From NCBI GenBank assembly GCA_018814305.1, contig JAHJAA010000045.1, positions 138,346-202,345 on the forward strand: a stretch of 64,000 nt of DNA. The letters are read 5' to 3'. This document shows, one piece after another, positions 53,645 to 64,000 of the stretch. The notes beneath the pieces were generated by a model. The model was not told where the DNA came from and searched no databases. It saw nothing but the letters and a program-made list of their open reading frames with translations. The first letter of the stretch is position 1. Every line of letters starts with the position of its first letter. The stretch comes from Pseudomonadota bacterium (GTDB taxonomy: Bacteria; Desulfobacterota; Desulfobulbia; Desulfobulbales; JAGXFP01). Both the position numbers and the translations under genes were made by a program.

Positions 53645-54250
53645 TTATACGGCCAGTGATTCGATTGTCTTCGTTAATTTCTCATCCACTGCCTGGGAGA
53701 TAATTTCTCCGGTCAGGCCGGGAACCTCTTTACGGAGGTTCTTGGTCAAATTACCAAACCCAACCCGTAATTTTTTATCACTGACCATGGCCAAGGCCTG
53801 CTCTGCCCGGGCCCGAGCCACTTCAGGAGTAAACCCTTCGGCCTTTCCCAAGGGACCAAGTTCTTTCACTCTGGCCGTAAAGCCGGTGATCAGCTTGACA
53901 AACCGAGGGGCTTCAGCAGCTGAAGCCCACTCCAGATTATATCGATCCGGATTAAATCCCACTTCTGCTAAAACCTTTCGAATCAGACCATTAACACCCA
54001 TTGCATCGTAATTACCAACCTGGTAATGACATTCGCCGAGTTGTCAGCCACCGCTGAAGATGCCGGCGGCACCTTCGACAAATCCACGCATGATGAAGGC
54101 CGGATCAATCCGACCGGTACACATCACCCGGATGGTTCTGAGATTGGGAGGGTACTGGTAACGGGATACACCAGCTGAATCAGCCGCAGCATAACAGCAC
54201 CAGTTACAGAGAAAACCAAGAATTTTTGGATTAAAAGCTTCTTTGCTCAT
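53645..54250 (-). CDS. mvhD: MvhD-like hydrogenase/Hdr iron-sulfur subunit, selenoprotein
   Basis: Read through a TGA at 54044-54046 (Sec69), this is one protein of 201 residues. Before the TGA: LGFLCNWCCYAAADSAG (C15, C18, C19), IRVMCTGRIDPAF (C44) and GIFSGG. After it: QLGECHYQVGNYDAMG and NLEWASAAEAPRFVKLI. MvhD family proteins have a cysteine at this site in GCHxGDCHYxxGN, so UGA replaces a conserved cluster ligand. The two halves are exactly in frame and a SECIS-like hairpin follows. MvhD carries a [2Fe-2S] cluster and passes electrons to HdrA. Simple ORF calling would give two pseudo-genes (54044-54250 and 53645-54001). Confidence 0.9.
54011..54027 (-). promoter_or_regulatory. SECIS-like hairpin of mvhD
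   Basis: On the minus strand ATTACC-AGGTT-GGTAAT: a 6 bp stem and a loop containing GGU, starting 17 bases after the TGA. Position and loop match bacterial SECIS elements recognised by SelB. Confidence 0.7.
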
Positions 54251-54256
54251 TGTGAA

Positions 54257-57200
54257 TTACTCCTCTCCGGCCTGACCAAAGGCCTCAATCTGGGAAGTGA
54301 TCTGTTCGTTGGTAAAACCACCCATTGAAATGGCGAAGGTAGGACAATGGGCGGCACAGATACCACAGGCCTTACAAGATGCCATGATGGTCTCGGCCTT
54401 GCGCTTATTATCCACCTTGACCATCTGAATAGCCTGATAGGGACAGAGACTGGTACAAAGACTGCAGCCTATACAGGTTTCTTGATCAACATGGGAAACA
54501 ATTGGCTCAACATTAACCTCTCCCCTGACCAGGGGAATAGCAGCCTTGGCGGCAGCAGCCTGGGCCTGAACAATAATTTCTTCAAGAGGTTTCGGTGAAT
54601 GGGCCAGACCACAGAGAAAAACCCCGGCCACCGGCATTTCCACTGGTCGAAGTTTGACATGGGCCTCAAGATAAAAACGATCGGCATTGACCGGTATCTT
54701 TAGAATCTTACTGAGTTCCTCGGTATCCTGGGGAACGATTCCCACACTGAGAACCATCAACTCCGGTTCCATGGTCACTTTTTCCTGCAGGATTGGATCA
54801 TTGAAGGATATTTCTACCTTCTTGGCGGTTGCCTTAAACACCGGCTTATCGTCCATTGAATACGGAATAAAGATGACTCCTTTCTCCCGGGCCTCACGGT
54901 AGGAGTCTTCGGCATATCCGTACGTTCTCAGATCCCGGTAGAGTACAATCACCTGTGATTCCGGATCAATTTCCTTGATCTTCAGGGCATTTTTAACCGC
55001 CTGGGTACAGCAGGTCTTGCTACAGTATGCTAGGTCGTCGCCCCTGGAGCCAGCACACTGAATCATCACAACCGCCTTGGGGGCACGGTTCTTGGTTTTC
55101 CCGTCAAGCCTGATTTCGAGATCCGTCTGAGTAATGATCAGAGGTGATTTGGGTAAGGCCTGTCCCAGGACGGTTTCAGGTGCATGATCCTGACCACCGG
55201 TGGCCACCACAATGATCCCGTGGTCAATGGTCTGCTCCACCGCCGACTTCCCCTTTCCGGTGCTTTGAATCACCGAACTGAAATTACCGACGAAACCGTT
55301 GACCGCCACAATACTGCTACTCAAGGAAACATCAATCAACTTGTGTTTCGTAACCTGATCAACGATCTTCTTAAGATAGTCGGCAGTCTTGTCACCATTG
55401 AGGGTGTATCGCTGATTTTTAAGATGACCGCCAAGTGAATCAGTTTTTTCAACAAGGGAGGCGTGATATCCCTGCTCAGCAAGATTCAGGGCGGCAATCA
55501 TCCCAGCCACTCCCCCACCGATCACCAGAGCCTTTCGGGTCACGGGAACAGTCTGCTCCTGAAGGGGCTGAATATGACGGGCCTTGGCAATCCCCATTCG
55601 AATCAGATCCATGGACTTCCTCGTCGCCTCGGCCGGTTCATTGGCATGAACCCAAGAACATTGATCCCTGATGTTGACCATCTCAAAAAGACTGCGATTA
55701 AGACCTGCATCCTTCAGGGTCTCCTGAAAGAGAGGCTCGTGGGTGCGGGGTGAACAGGCGGCAATAACCACCCGATTCAGGTTATGTTCCTTGATCTTAT
55801 TCTTGATCACTTCCTGGGCATCCTGGGAACAGCTGTAGAGACTCTCGGCGTGAAAAACCACCCCTTCCATGCCCTCTATATACTTATCCACCCGGGGCAC
55901 ATCGACAACTCCGCCGATATTGATGCCGCAATGGCAGACAAAAACACCGATACGCGGTTCTTCATCTGCGGCCATCTCTTTTTCAACCGGGTAGGATTTT
56001 ACAACAACTCCCTTACCCCGTTGTGCCTTGATGAGGCTCGAGGCAATACCTGCCGCCGCGCTGGACTGGGTTACACTTTCCGGAATATCTTTTGGTCCCT
56101 GAAAAGCGCCGGCAACAAAGATACCTTTCTGACTTGAAGCCAGAGGATCAAAGGTTGTGGTCTTACAAAAATCATATTTGTTTAATTCGATACCAGTAAT
56201 TTCGGCAAGTTGCTTGGCACTGGCCGGGGCATCGAGTCCTACGGAAAGTACGACCATATCGTAGGCTTCGAAATGATGCTCGCCACTTAATGTTGAATAG
56301 GTCAGCTTGAGATTTTTACCCCAAGGCATCACATCCGCCACCTTAGCCCGAACGAACTTGATGCCATAATGCTCCTCAGCCCGAACCCTGGCGGCATCGA
56401 AATCTTTCCCCTGGGTCCGCATATCCATGTAATAGATGGTTATTTCACAATCCGGATCATGCTCCTTGGCAACCATTGCCTCCTTGATCGCATACATACA
56501 GCAGACCGAAGAGCAGTAGCCATTGTCACAACCAAGATCACGGGAACCCACACACTGGATAAAAGCGATCTTCCTGGGGTGTCGTCGATCGGAAAGGCAT
56601 CGGACCTCGCCTTCAAAAGGACCGGAGGGATTGAGAAGCCGCTCGAATTCAATACTGGTGACGATATCAGGATGATTCCCGTAGTTATACTGGGTTAATG
56701 CCTCATCGGGAACCCGACCGAAACCGGGCGAAAGGATAACGGCCCCAACTTCCAGGGTACGTTTCTTAGATTTCTGGGTAAAGTCAATGGCATTACTCCG
56801 GCAAACCGGAACACAGATCTGACAGGTGTCATGAAGCAGACTGAGACAGGTGGCTGGATCAATGTAATACGTGGCTGGAACCGCCTGGGGATAATCGATA
56901 TGAATGGGCCTGGTTACAGACAATCCTTCGTTATAGGTATCGACGAGATGCTTGGGGCAATACGTCGTACAGAGACCACAGGCGGTGCAGCGATCCGGAT
57001 CAATATACCGGGGACGCAGGTTCAGTTCAGCTTTGAATGCCCCTGGTTTTCCGGAAAGGGACAAAAGATCGGTGTTGCTCAGAATTTCGATATTGGGAGA
57101 CCGACCGGCCTCAACCAGCTTGGGCGCGAGAATTCAGAGCGAACAATCGTTGGTGGGAAAGGTCTTATCCAATTGGGCCATCGCTCCACCGATGGCCGGC

Positions 57201-57322
57201 GATTTTTCCACCAGATACACATAGTAACCCAATTCGGTCAGGTCGAGTGCGGCCTGAACGCCGGCAACACCACCGCCGACCACCATCACCGTCCCTGATT
57301 TGGTTTGTTTTGCTGATGCCAT
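54257..57322 (-). CDS. hdrA: HdrA-like flavoprotein with duplicated FAD module, selenoprotein
   Basis: Read through a TGA at 57134-57136 (Sec63), the protein has 1021 residues. First FAD motif [13 protein letters not shown] (16-28); Sec in TNDCSL[11 protein letters not shown], where HdrA proteins carry Cys or Sec; [4Fe-4S] site [11 protein letters not shown] near 112-122; [19 protein letters not shown] near 257-275; a second FAD motif [14 protein letters not shown] near 601; two C-terminal ferredoxin sites ([22 protein letters not shown]). This is the long HdrA form with two FAD modules. It is expected to bifurcate electrons between a low- and a high-potential acceptor. GGAG lies 7 bases before the start; mvhD follows 6 bases on. 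Confidence 0.92.
57097..57112 (-). promoter_or_regulatory. SECIS-like hairpin of hdrA
   Basis: On the minus strand GAGGCC-GGTC-GGTCTC: a 6 bp stem (one G-U) with a GGUC loop, starting 22 bases after the TGA, as expected for a bacterial SECIS. Confidence 0.7.
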
Positions 57323-57363
57323 GTCTTTACTCCAAAAGAGTTATCAATAAAACTTAATGAAAC

Positions 57364-60300
57364 TCACTGTTCATCAAGAACTTCAACTTTGATTGCGCAG
57401 AGCTTATACTCAGGGGTTCTGGAAAGACGATCCAACGCATCCAGGGTCAGGAGATTGACCAGTGTTTCAAGATGGTTGTAAGTGGCGAATATCGTTCCCT
57501 CCTGAGAGCGATCGGTAATCTTGGCCCTCATCTCCACCGATCCCCTCCGTGAGGTCAAGCGAACCCACGAACCATCTGTAATCCCGAATTTCTCTGCATC
57601 AGCGGGATTAACTTCAGCAAAACACTCAGGGCTGATCACATTGATCTCCGGAGTTTTCCCGGTCATACTGCTGAAATTATACCGAGCCAGATCCCGACCG
57701 GTGGTAAACGACAGCGGATAGTCCTCATCAGGAAGTTCCACCGGGGGAATATAATCTTCCGGCACAAACAATCCCCTGCCCCGGGTGAACGTTTTTGTAT
57801 GGAGAACAGGAGTCCCTGGATGGTCCTGACTAGGTACCGGCCATTGCAGACCGACTTTTTCCAAACGCTCGTAGGTTATCCCCTTGTATTGGGGTAATAT
57901 CGTACTGATCTCCTGGAAAATTTCCTCCGCGGAAGAATACTCCATCGGATAGCCAAGACGGGTGGACAATTCACAGAAAATCTGCCAGTCAGGTTTTGCC
58001 TCACCAGGAGGATTCACCGCCTTACGGACCCGCTGGACTCGACGTTCAGTACTGGTAAAGGTTCCATCCTTTTCTGCATAACAGGCGGCCGGGAGAACCA
58101 CATCGGCCATCTTGGCAGTTTCGGTCAAAAAGATATCCTGGACCAGGAGAAAATCAATTTTCTCCAAGGCCCCCTGGACATGGGAGATATTGGCATCGGC
58201 CACCGCTGGATCTTCTCCAAAAATATAGAGCCCGCGGATTTCACCTTTGTTGATGTTATCCCAGACCTCGGTCGCTGGCTTGCCTGGGCGCCTGGGGAGC
58301 TTAACCTTCCAAATTTTCTCGTAACGATCAAACAGGGACTCATCTGACACACTGACGTATCCAGGCAAGGTATTGAACAGAGCCCCCATATCACAGGCAC
58401 CCTGGACATTGTTCTGCCCACGCAGAGGATTACAGCCTCCACCGGGAACCCCGACCTTACCGCAAAGCATGGCCAGGTTGGCAATACTCTTGACCCGATC
58501 TGTTCCGGTCACGTAATGGGTGATCCCCATACCGTGGTAGATGGCATGACGACCCTCTGCGGCGTACATCCTGGCCGCACGGTAAAGATCATTTTTAGCG
58601 AGACCGGTGATCTTTTCAACCAGGTCAGGGTCATACTTTTTAATCTTACTGACCAGGTAATCAAAATCTTCGGTGCGCTCTTCAACAAAACGCTTATCCC
58701 AGAGATCTTCCTCGAGAATGATATGCATCAAACCATTGAGAAAGGCGACATCGGTACCGGGTTTAATCCGGAGCCAGAGATCAGCCCGGTCGGCAAGTTT
58801 GGTTCTCCGGGGATCAACAACAATGAGCTTGGCACCCCGGTCGACGGCCTGATGAACCCGAAGCCCGATGGTCGGATGACTGGTATCAGGATTGGATCCG
58901 ATCATCAGAAATAAATCCGTTTGAGCACTATCAGCTATGGAGTTGGTCATGGCGCCGCTTCCGAAGGTGATGGCCAGACTGGCCACCGTGGGAGCGTGTC
59001 AGAGCCTTGCACAGTGATCGATATTATTGGTACCGATCGCTGTGCGCATGAATTTCTGCATGAGAAAATTTTCTTCGTTGGTCGCCCGGGCGCAACTGAA
59101 TCCAGCCAATGAATCAGCTCCGTACATGGCCTTTAAATCGGCAAATTTATGGGCGATAAGGGTTAAGGCTTCATCCCAGCTCGCCTCCACCAGTTTCCCC
59201 CCCCTTCTGGTCCGGATCAGCGGCTTGGTCAACCGATCTCGATGCTGAACAAATTTATTTCCAAAACGCCCCTTAACACAAAGGGCCCCATAATTGGGGG
59301 CGAGATCAGGTTCAGCGCCGACCTCCATCAGGGTATCTCCCTTCACCTTTAGAGACAACTGACATCCTGCCCCACAATAAGGACACGTGGTGCGGACAGA
59401 GCGAACCTCTTCATTCACAATGGGGACGATGGCATCTTTTTTATTCAATGCCCCGGTGGAACAGTTATCTACACATTTCCCGCAATTAGTGCATTTATCA
59501 TTAAAAATCAGTTGCAGCCCAACCGGACGATCCTGCTCGTCGAAGGATGTCGCGGTCACCTGGAGAGCATCATATTCACAACTGTTCATGCACCGCTGAC
59601 AAAAAATACATTTATTGAGATCAACCGCGATAACCGGATGATTCAGATCTTTAGTATAAAGCGGTACCGTTCCCATTCCGGTTTTATTTGGATCTACCCC
59701 ATGATCAAGACACAACCGTTTCAAATCACAACGATCATAAGCGGAACAACCACATGAAAGGCAGCGTCGGGCCTCCTGCCTGGCCATATTTTCGGTAAAA
59801 CCCAACTTGATCTCGTCAAAGTCCTGAGAACATATTTCAGGAGGTCTTTCCGGCATTTTTTCCCGGAGCTTGACATTGATCCCGGCAAAATTCTTCAAAT
59901 CAACATCATCAAAAGAACGGCCCCGGCTGAAATTGAAACGATTTTCGCCCGCATCCCTCTCCACATCCATAACCTGAGAATGGATATTTTCCGCTGCCCG
60001 ACGACCGGCAACGACGGATTGGATGACGGTTTTAGGTCCTCCGGTGGCATCACCGGCGGCATAAACCCCGACGAGATTGGTCAGGGCTGTTCGTGGATTG
60101 GCCTTAAGATTTTTCTTTGGGGTCAACTCCAATGACTCTTCAAGATGACCACCTTCGGCTGCTTCAGCGAAGGTCATTTGCCCCAAGGCATAAACCACGG
60201 AATCGACTTCAAGGATGATATTAGATCCAGGAACAGGCTCCGGCAGTCGAATCCCTCGGCTGTCAGGCTCCCCAAGTCTCATCCTGGTCAAGACCAGATT

Positions 60301-61476
60301 CATCCCATGACTTCCTTGGGATATATCAACGGGATCGGCCATCAACAAGAACTGGACCCCTTCATTTTCAGCCTCACGAATGGTCCGTTGGTTGGCTGAC
60401 ATTTCGGTCTTAGGACGAGGATGAATGATGGTTACTTCATCCACACCCTGGCGGATCAGGCACCGGGCAACCTCCATGGCGGTATTGCTGCCACCGATGA
60501 CAGCAGCTCGTTTCCCATACTTTCCTGCCTTACCCGTATTAATATCGCGAAGAAATTTCAGTGAAGGGATAACCATGGGAAGATCTGCGCCCTGGATCTC
60601 AAGGGGAATATCAAGGGGAGCGCCAATGGTGATCAGCTGAGCGGCAAAGCCCTGATCGGTGAGTTTCTCCAAGGTGAAATCACGGCCCCATTTCAACCCT
60701 GTTTTAACGGCAATGCCCATACTAAGAATAGTATTGATTTCGTAATCAAGAATATCACGAGGTATCTTATAGTCAGGTATGCCGTAACGCAGCATCCCCC
60801 CAAGTTCCGGGGCAGCTTCAAAGATTGTCACATCATGCCCACGACGGGCCAGATAATAAGCAGCGGTAAGTCCTGTCGGTCCACCACCGATCACTGCAAT
60901 TTTTTTCCCTGTTACCGATTCCCGGGAAATTTTGAGTTTGACCTTATTGGCCAAACACCAGTCAGCAACAAACCGTTTCAGATGGTTGATCGAGACCGGC
61001 TCATCAACCAGAATACGGCGGCATCTGGTTTCACAGAACCGAGGACAGACCCGACCAACGGAAAACGGCAAGGGATTTCTTTCCATGACCAAGCGGACCG
61101 CTTCTTCGTATTCACCCATGGCCACATGGGCAATGTAGCCCTGAACATTAATCTGTCCGGGGCAGGTCAAGTTACAAGGAGCCTTGCAGTCACCGAAATG
61201 GGTCTCGGCCAGGCGGGTCAGCTGCTCCTGACGTGATTTTTTGACAGCCTCGGAGTCGGTCACAACCTCCATACCTTCTTCAACCGACGTCGAACACGCC
61301 AAAACCAGGCCTTCACGACCGACAAGCTCTACACAACAAAGCCCGCAGGGTTTATCGGAATTTTTTCCATCAACACTGCAAAGTGTCGGGATATAATGAC
61401 CGGCGCTCCTAGCTGCCTCCAGGATTGTCATCCCGGATTCCGCAACCACAGGGGTACCATTTACAAGTATCTTCAT
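57364..61476 (-). CDS. fdhA: Formate dehydrogenase fused to a GltD-like FAD/NAD module, selenoprotein
   Basis: Read through a TGA at 58999-59001 (Sec826), it has 1370 residues. In order: [2Fe-2S] ferredoxin (C33, C44, C47, C61); cysteine-rich region (to about 180); GltD/NfnB-like flavin and nucleotide domain (GGGPTGLTAA near 198, IGGSNTAME near 328); ferredoxin clusters (CIFCQRCMNSC, CTNCGKCVDNC); molybdopterin domain from about 693 with a [4Fe-4S] site C698, C701, C705, C733. Sec826 lies in HCARL-Sec-HAPTVA, the catalytic site of Sec-type formate dehydrogenases. It oxidises formate or reduces CO2; the GltD part can exchange electrons with NAD(P)H. Confidence 0.93.
58969..58987 (-). promoter_or_regulatory. 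SECIS-like hairpin of fdhA
   Basis: On the minus strand GGTGGCC-AGTCT-GGCCATC: about 7 bp (one G-U wobble) with an AGUCU loop, starting 12 bases after the TGA. It resembles the fdhF element of E. coli, whose loop is AGGUCU. Confidence 0.7.
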
Positions 61477-61608
61477 GAGGATTCGTTATTCATTGCGCGG
61501 AGAGTCCCGCTTCAATCATTTCCGAGTAAAAAAAAGAAGCTGATGTATCTGTTCATTCTTAAACGAACAAATTTTATTCACTACTCTTTCTCAACCCGCC
61601 GGATCGGT

Positions 61609-62964
61609 TCAGGCTGCTGGCTTCCATTCTTTCAAAAAGGCGGGCAGATGCCCCGCTTCCCTGGGACCAATGGTAATGGTCCAGCCAGGCAGTTCCTCTT
61701 CCAGTTCGCCTTTCATGGAGGCCAGATACCCGGGAATAATCAGATCGCGATGCTTAATCTTGTCCTCAATCCCGGACTTCTTGATAAACTGAGAGATCAT
61801 ATCAGCCCCGAATTTCCCGGCAGCCCAGGCGGTAAGAACGGACAACCCTTCAGTATCCTTGATTAACAACCAAGACGGAACCTTACTGCCTTCGATTTCA
61901 CCGGAAACAATAAAGTAGGTCAGAGAGAAATTACAGGTGATTAGAACCGGGGCATTCTCCCCAGGACCATTGATGGAGTAAACATCCTCCTGAACAACCA
62001 TGGGACGTTGTGGATCAGTGAAAATATTCAACCTTTCCAGAAAGAGGGGGAATAAAATGTCGCCCTGCAGATCGGAAAGAATAACAATACCGGCATATTT
62101 GGCGATGAGGACCGAAGCTACCATGGCCTCCATAAGAGGATCATCGGTCATTTCGCAAGGGAACGTGATGGTGGAAAAACCAAGAGGTTTATATTTCTTG
62201 TTCACCGCCGCCTTCCGAGCGACAATATTGTCTTCAAGCGCGGCCCGCATGGTCCGGGCACCGGTATCAATAACCAGATCCTTCAGGCCTGAAGCCATCA
62301 ATTTCTCGGTTATCTCGATGGTATTATCAATATTGGTTCCCTTAACGCCCACCGGACAATCAACATCCTTGGCAACAGCAGTCAAATCCGTAACATTATC
62401 AAGGGTTGCCCCAAAAAGCAGGGGTTTGCGTGCTCCACACTCCTTAGCAGCTGCAGCAAGATGCGCCACGGTATCGCTGATCAGAACCAACTTGGCATCG
62501 GCGGCACCGTCCAGGACCCTCTTGACGAGAGCAATAAAGGCAGCCTGATCATTATCGGCATCCTTGACGGCGATTATATCGGCCTTCATCTCCACCCCGA
62601 CCCGTTCATAACGTAAAGAGTTGAATCGCTCAATACGTCCGGTCACATCCGCATCTCCCATGGAGGTGGTCACCAGAACTCCAATACCGGTGGGATTCTC
62701 AAACCTTTTCTCATGACGATAGAGACAGGTCTCACCGCCCATAACAAAGGTTTTATCCGCTTCACCCAGTTTGACGGTTCGAATCGGCGGCGCAGAGGCC
62801 TCCCCGATCTGGTTTTTGACATCATCACTCACGTAAGGGCATTCACCGATCTCCGTCTGCCCGGCTGCTACCTTCATGGCAAAGGCAAGACAGGTCGGAA
62901 TGCCGCATTCCCCGCAATTCTTTTTGGGGATCATCTTGAGGATCTGTATTCCGGTTAAAGCCAT
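61609..62964 (-). CDS. acsC: Corrinoid/iron-sulfur protein large subunit (acetyl-CoA pathway)
   Basis: 451 residues. N-terminal [4Fe-4S] motif KKNCGECGIPTCLAFAMKVA plus ECPYV, a TIM-barrel methyl-carrier part (FVMGGETCLYRHEKRF, VKGTNIDNTIEI), and a C-terminal cobalamin-binding domain (INGPGENAPVLITCNFSLTY). It carries the methyl group from methyl-tetrahydrofolate to acetyl-CoA synthase. GGAGGAA precedes the start by 9 bases. The small subunit (acsD) and CO dehydrogenase (acsA) are not in the window. The 132-base gap to fdhA shows no terminator. Confidence 0.94.
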   Translation of the reverse strand: MALTGIQILKMIPKKNCGECGIPTCLAFAMKVAAGQTEIGECPYVSDDVKNQIGEASAPPIRTVKLGEADKTFVMGGETCLYRHEKRFENPTGIGVLVTTSMGDADVTGRIERFNSLRYERVGVEMKADIIAVKDADNDQAAFIALVKRVLDGAADAKLVLISDTVAHLAAAAKECGARKPLLFGATLDNVTDLTAVAKDVDCPVGVKGTNIDNTIEITEKLMASGLKDLVIDTGARTMRAALEDNIVARKAAVNKKYKPLGFSTITFPCEMTDDPLMEAMVASVLIAKYAGIVILSDLQGDILFPLFLERLNIFTDPQRPMVVQEDVYSINGPGENAPVLITCNFSLTYFIVSGEIEGSKVPSWLLIKDTEGLSVLTAWAAGKFGADMISQFIKKSGIEDKIKHRDLIIPGYLASMKGELEEELPGWTITIGPREAGHLPAFLKEWKPAA

Positions 62965-63032
62965 TTGTCTGTTCCTCCAGTCGATATATCAAAATAAATA
63001 AAAAGTATTCAATGCAATTGCGGTAATCAAAT

Positions 63033-64000
63033 TTACATGACGGCTTCCATCTCCAGAGCCGGATGTCCTTTTTCCTTCAGGAATTTGAGGATCTCTTCCT
63101 CGGTTGTCCCGTTTTCCTCAGTGGCGATCATATCAAAGAGTTCTGGTTTGCCGATGGCGGCACAACGCTCTTTTAATTTTTCAGCGATCTCCTCCTTCAT
63201 CATCTTTGGCAACCAGACCACCCGCTCAAGCCCACCTTCAGCCATAAACAGTTTCGGACTGGTCATGTAATGCTTGCTGACTCCCATAAATCCCGGAGTC
63301 TGGGCGCCACCGCCTGCCATACCAGCCAGGGTGGTAAACTTCATACCGCTGGGAGTCATTCCCGTATGATCGCGATTAACCACCATGATCCCGTTGCACT
63401 GGGGCAGCATGGCGGCAATCGCCTCAAAACAACCACACGCGGTCATGGGACTGGTCATCAGGGAGTAACAGGCCAGATCGGTAACCGCCCCACGAGAGGC
63501 CTGAGAGACGAAATCATTGATTCCCTTAAAGACCCCCAGACTCGGATCAAGACATTCACCCTTTTCAATGGGCTGATTAGGACCGGTTGGATTAATGTTG
63601 AAAGAGGCCTTGCCATCAAGCCAGTTATAGGCTCCGCACATCCCGATCCGCTCGGGGGTAATAATACAGACATGGCTAGGTGCGAAAGACTGGCACAGGG
63701 TGCAACTATAGAAAACCTCCTCGGTCTCATCGGTCATGGTACCAAGTCGTTTGTCACGTTCTTCATAGACACTGCGAGCCAGTTCCTGGACCTCTTCGAC
63801 CTTGGGAAGTTCGGTGTAGATTTTCACCTGAATTTTATCAACAATGGCCCCGAACTCCTGATGAAGCTTTCCATGAAGAACCCGCCCGAAGTGCTCGAAA
63901 GAGAAACCTTTTTCGACGGCCGCTTTACCTATTCTAACCCACATAATATTCCGTTGGCCCATGTGCATGATGCCCTGAATATAATTGATCAGATGGTGAA
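63033..64000 (-). CDS. acsB: Acetyl-CoA synthase, C-terminal part (continues beyond window)
   Basis: The frame is open to the right edge; the 5' part lies outside. The sequence covers the A-cluster region: CTLCQSFAPSHVCIITPERIG with Cys ligands, YNWLDGKASFNINPTGPNQP, and TACGCFEAIAAMLPQCNG with the Cys-Gly-Cys nickel site. A methionine at 63968 is internal, since HHLINYIQGI precedes it in frame as in known AcsB. It condenses CO, a methyl group and CoA. It is the first gene seen of the operon. Confidence 0.95.
   Translation of the reverse strand, partial: HHLINYIQGIMHMGQRNIMWVRIGKAAVEKGFSFEHFGRVLHGKLHQEFGAIVDKIQVKIYTELPKVEEVQELARSVYEERDKRLGTMTDETEEVFYSCTLCQSFAPSHVCIITPERIGMCGAYNWLDGKASFNINPTGPNQPIEKGECLDPSLGVFKGINDFVSQASRGAVTDLACYSLMTSPMTACGCFEAIAAMLPQCNGIMVVNRDHTGMTPSGMKFTTLAGMAGGGAQTPGFMGVSKHYMTSPKLFMAEGGLERVVWLPKMMKEEIAEKLKERCAAIGKPELFDMIATEENGTTEEEILKFLKEKGHPALEMEAVM

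Noticed and set aside
53645-54250. Pseudogene or frameshift explanation for mvhD
   Set aside because: Both parts stay in the same frame, the TGA is exactly at the conserved Cys site, a SECIS-like hairpin follows, and the two neighbouring genes show the same pattern.
1-64000. CRISPR arrays, insertion sequences, prophage, tRNA and rRNA genes
   Set aside because: I looked for spaced direct repeats, transposase or integrase motifs, and cloverleaf or rRNA sequence and found none I could support.

Overview
The window reads as the chromosome of an anaerobic, sulfate-reducer-like deltaproteobacterium (Desulfobacterota, most likely near Desulfobulbales). Support comes from the futalosine menaquinone pathway, a corrinoid/acetyl-CoA synthase module, a formate dehydrogenase-HdrA-MvhD module read through selenocysteine codons, a PilR/PilS pair and a cytochrome b/Rieske pair. 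The genus is inference; no rRNA or tRNA gene is present to check it. Coding is dense. I saw no insertion sequence, phage gene or CRISPR array.

Layout, left to right. 1-459: start of a membrane-anchored TPR protein. 681-7962: a minus-strand menaquinone operon (tetR, mqnE, mqnC, mqnX-type deaminase, mqnA, ubiE, ubiX, ubiA/mqnP) with a palindromic candidate operator at its head and a terminator at its end; mqnB and mqnD lie apart at 40407-41895. 8069-19106: the most unusual part, ten minus-strand genes joining a full OleABCD long-chain olefin pathway to a private acyl-chain set (FabF-type ketosynthase, acyl carrier protein, two CrtI-like FAD oxidoreductases, FabG, FabI). 19267-27792: surface polysaccharide genes (WbpM/WbpL/WbpV-like initiation set, a GT2 glycosyltransferase, rmlBDCA for dTDP-rhamnose). 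28024-31124 (plus strand): PilR-PilS-like two-component pair. 31212-39843: long minus-strand run ilvB, ilvN, psd, leuA, asd, rsmD, coaD, Rieske, cytochrome b. 40407-43938: mqnB, mqnD, panC, panD and a YfgM-like TPR protein. 44216-53292: xseA, a membrane diguanylate cyclase, stand-alone receiver proteins, and serC-radical SAM-rlmN. 53541-64000: minus-strand operon acsB (partial), acsC, fdhA, hdrA, mvhD, then a strong terminator.

Two systems deserve attention. First, the Ole/FAS/CrtI cluster looks like a dedicated assembly line in which an ACP-bound chain is elongated, modified by FAD desaturase-like enzymes and joined head-to-head by OleA into a long-chain, perhaps polyunsaturated or otherwise unusual, hydrocarbon. 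Second, three adjacent genes (mvhD, hdrA, fdhA) each carry one in-frame TGA exactly where the family has a conserved cysteine or selenocysteine, each followed at the right distance by a bacterial SECIS-like hairpin. Read through, they encode intact selenoproteins of a probable flavin-based electron-bifurcating formate dehydrogenase linked to the acetyl-CoA pathway.

Starts given here were often moved inward from the longest open frame when a better Shine-Dalgarno or an ATGA stop-start overlap decided it.
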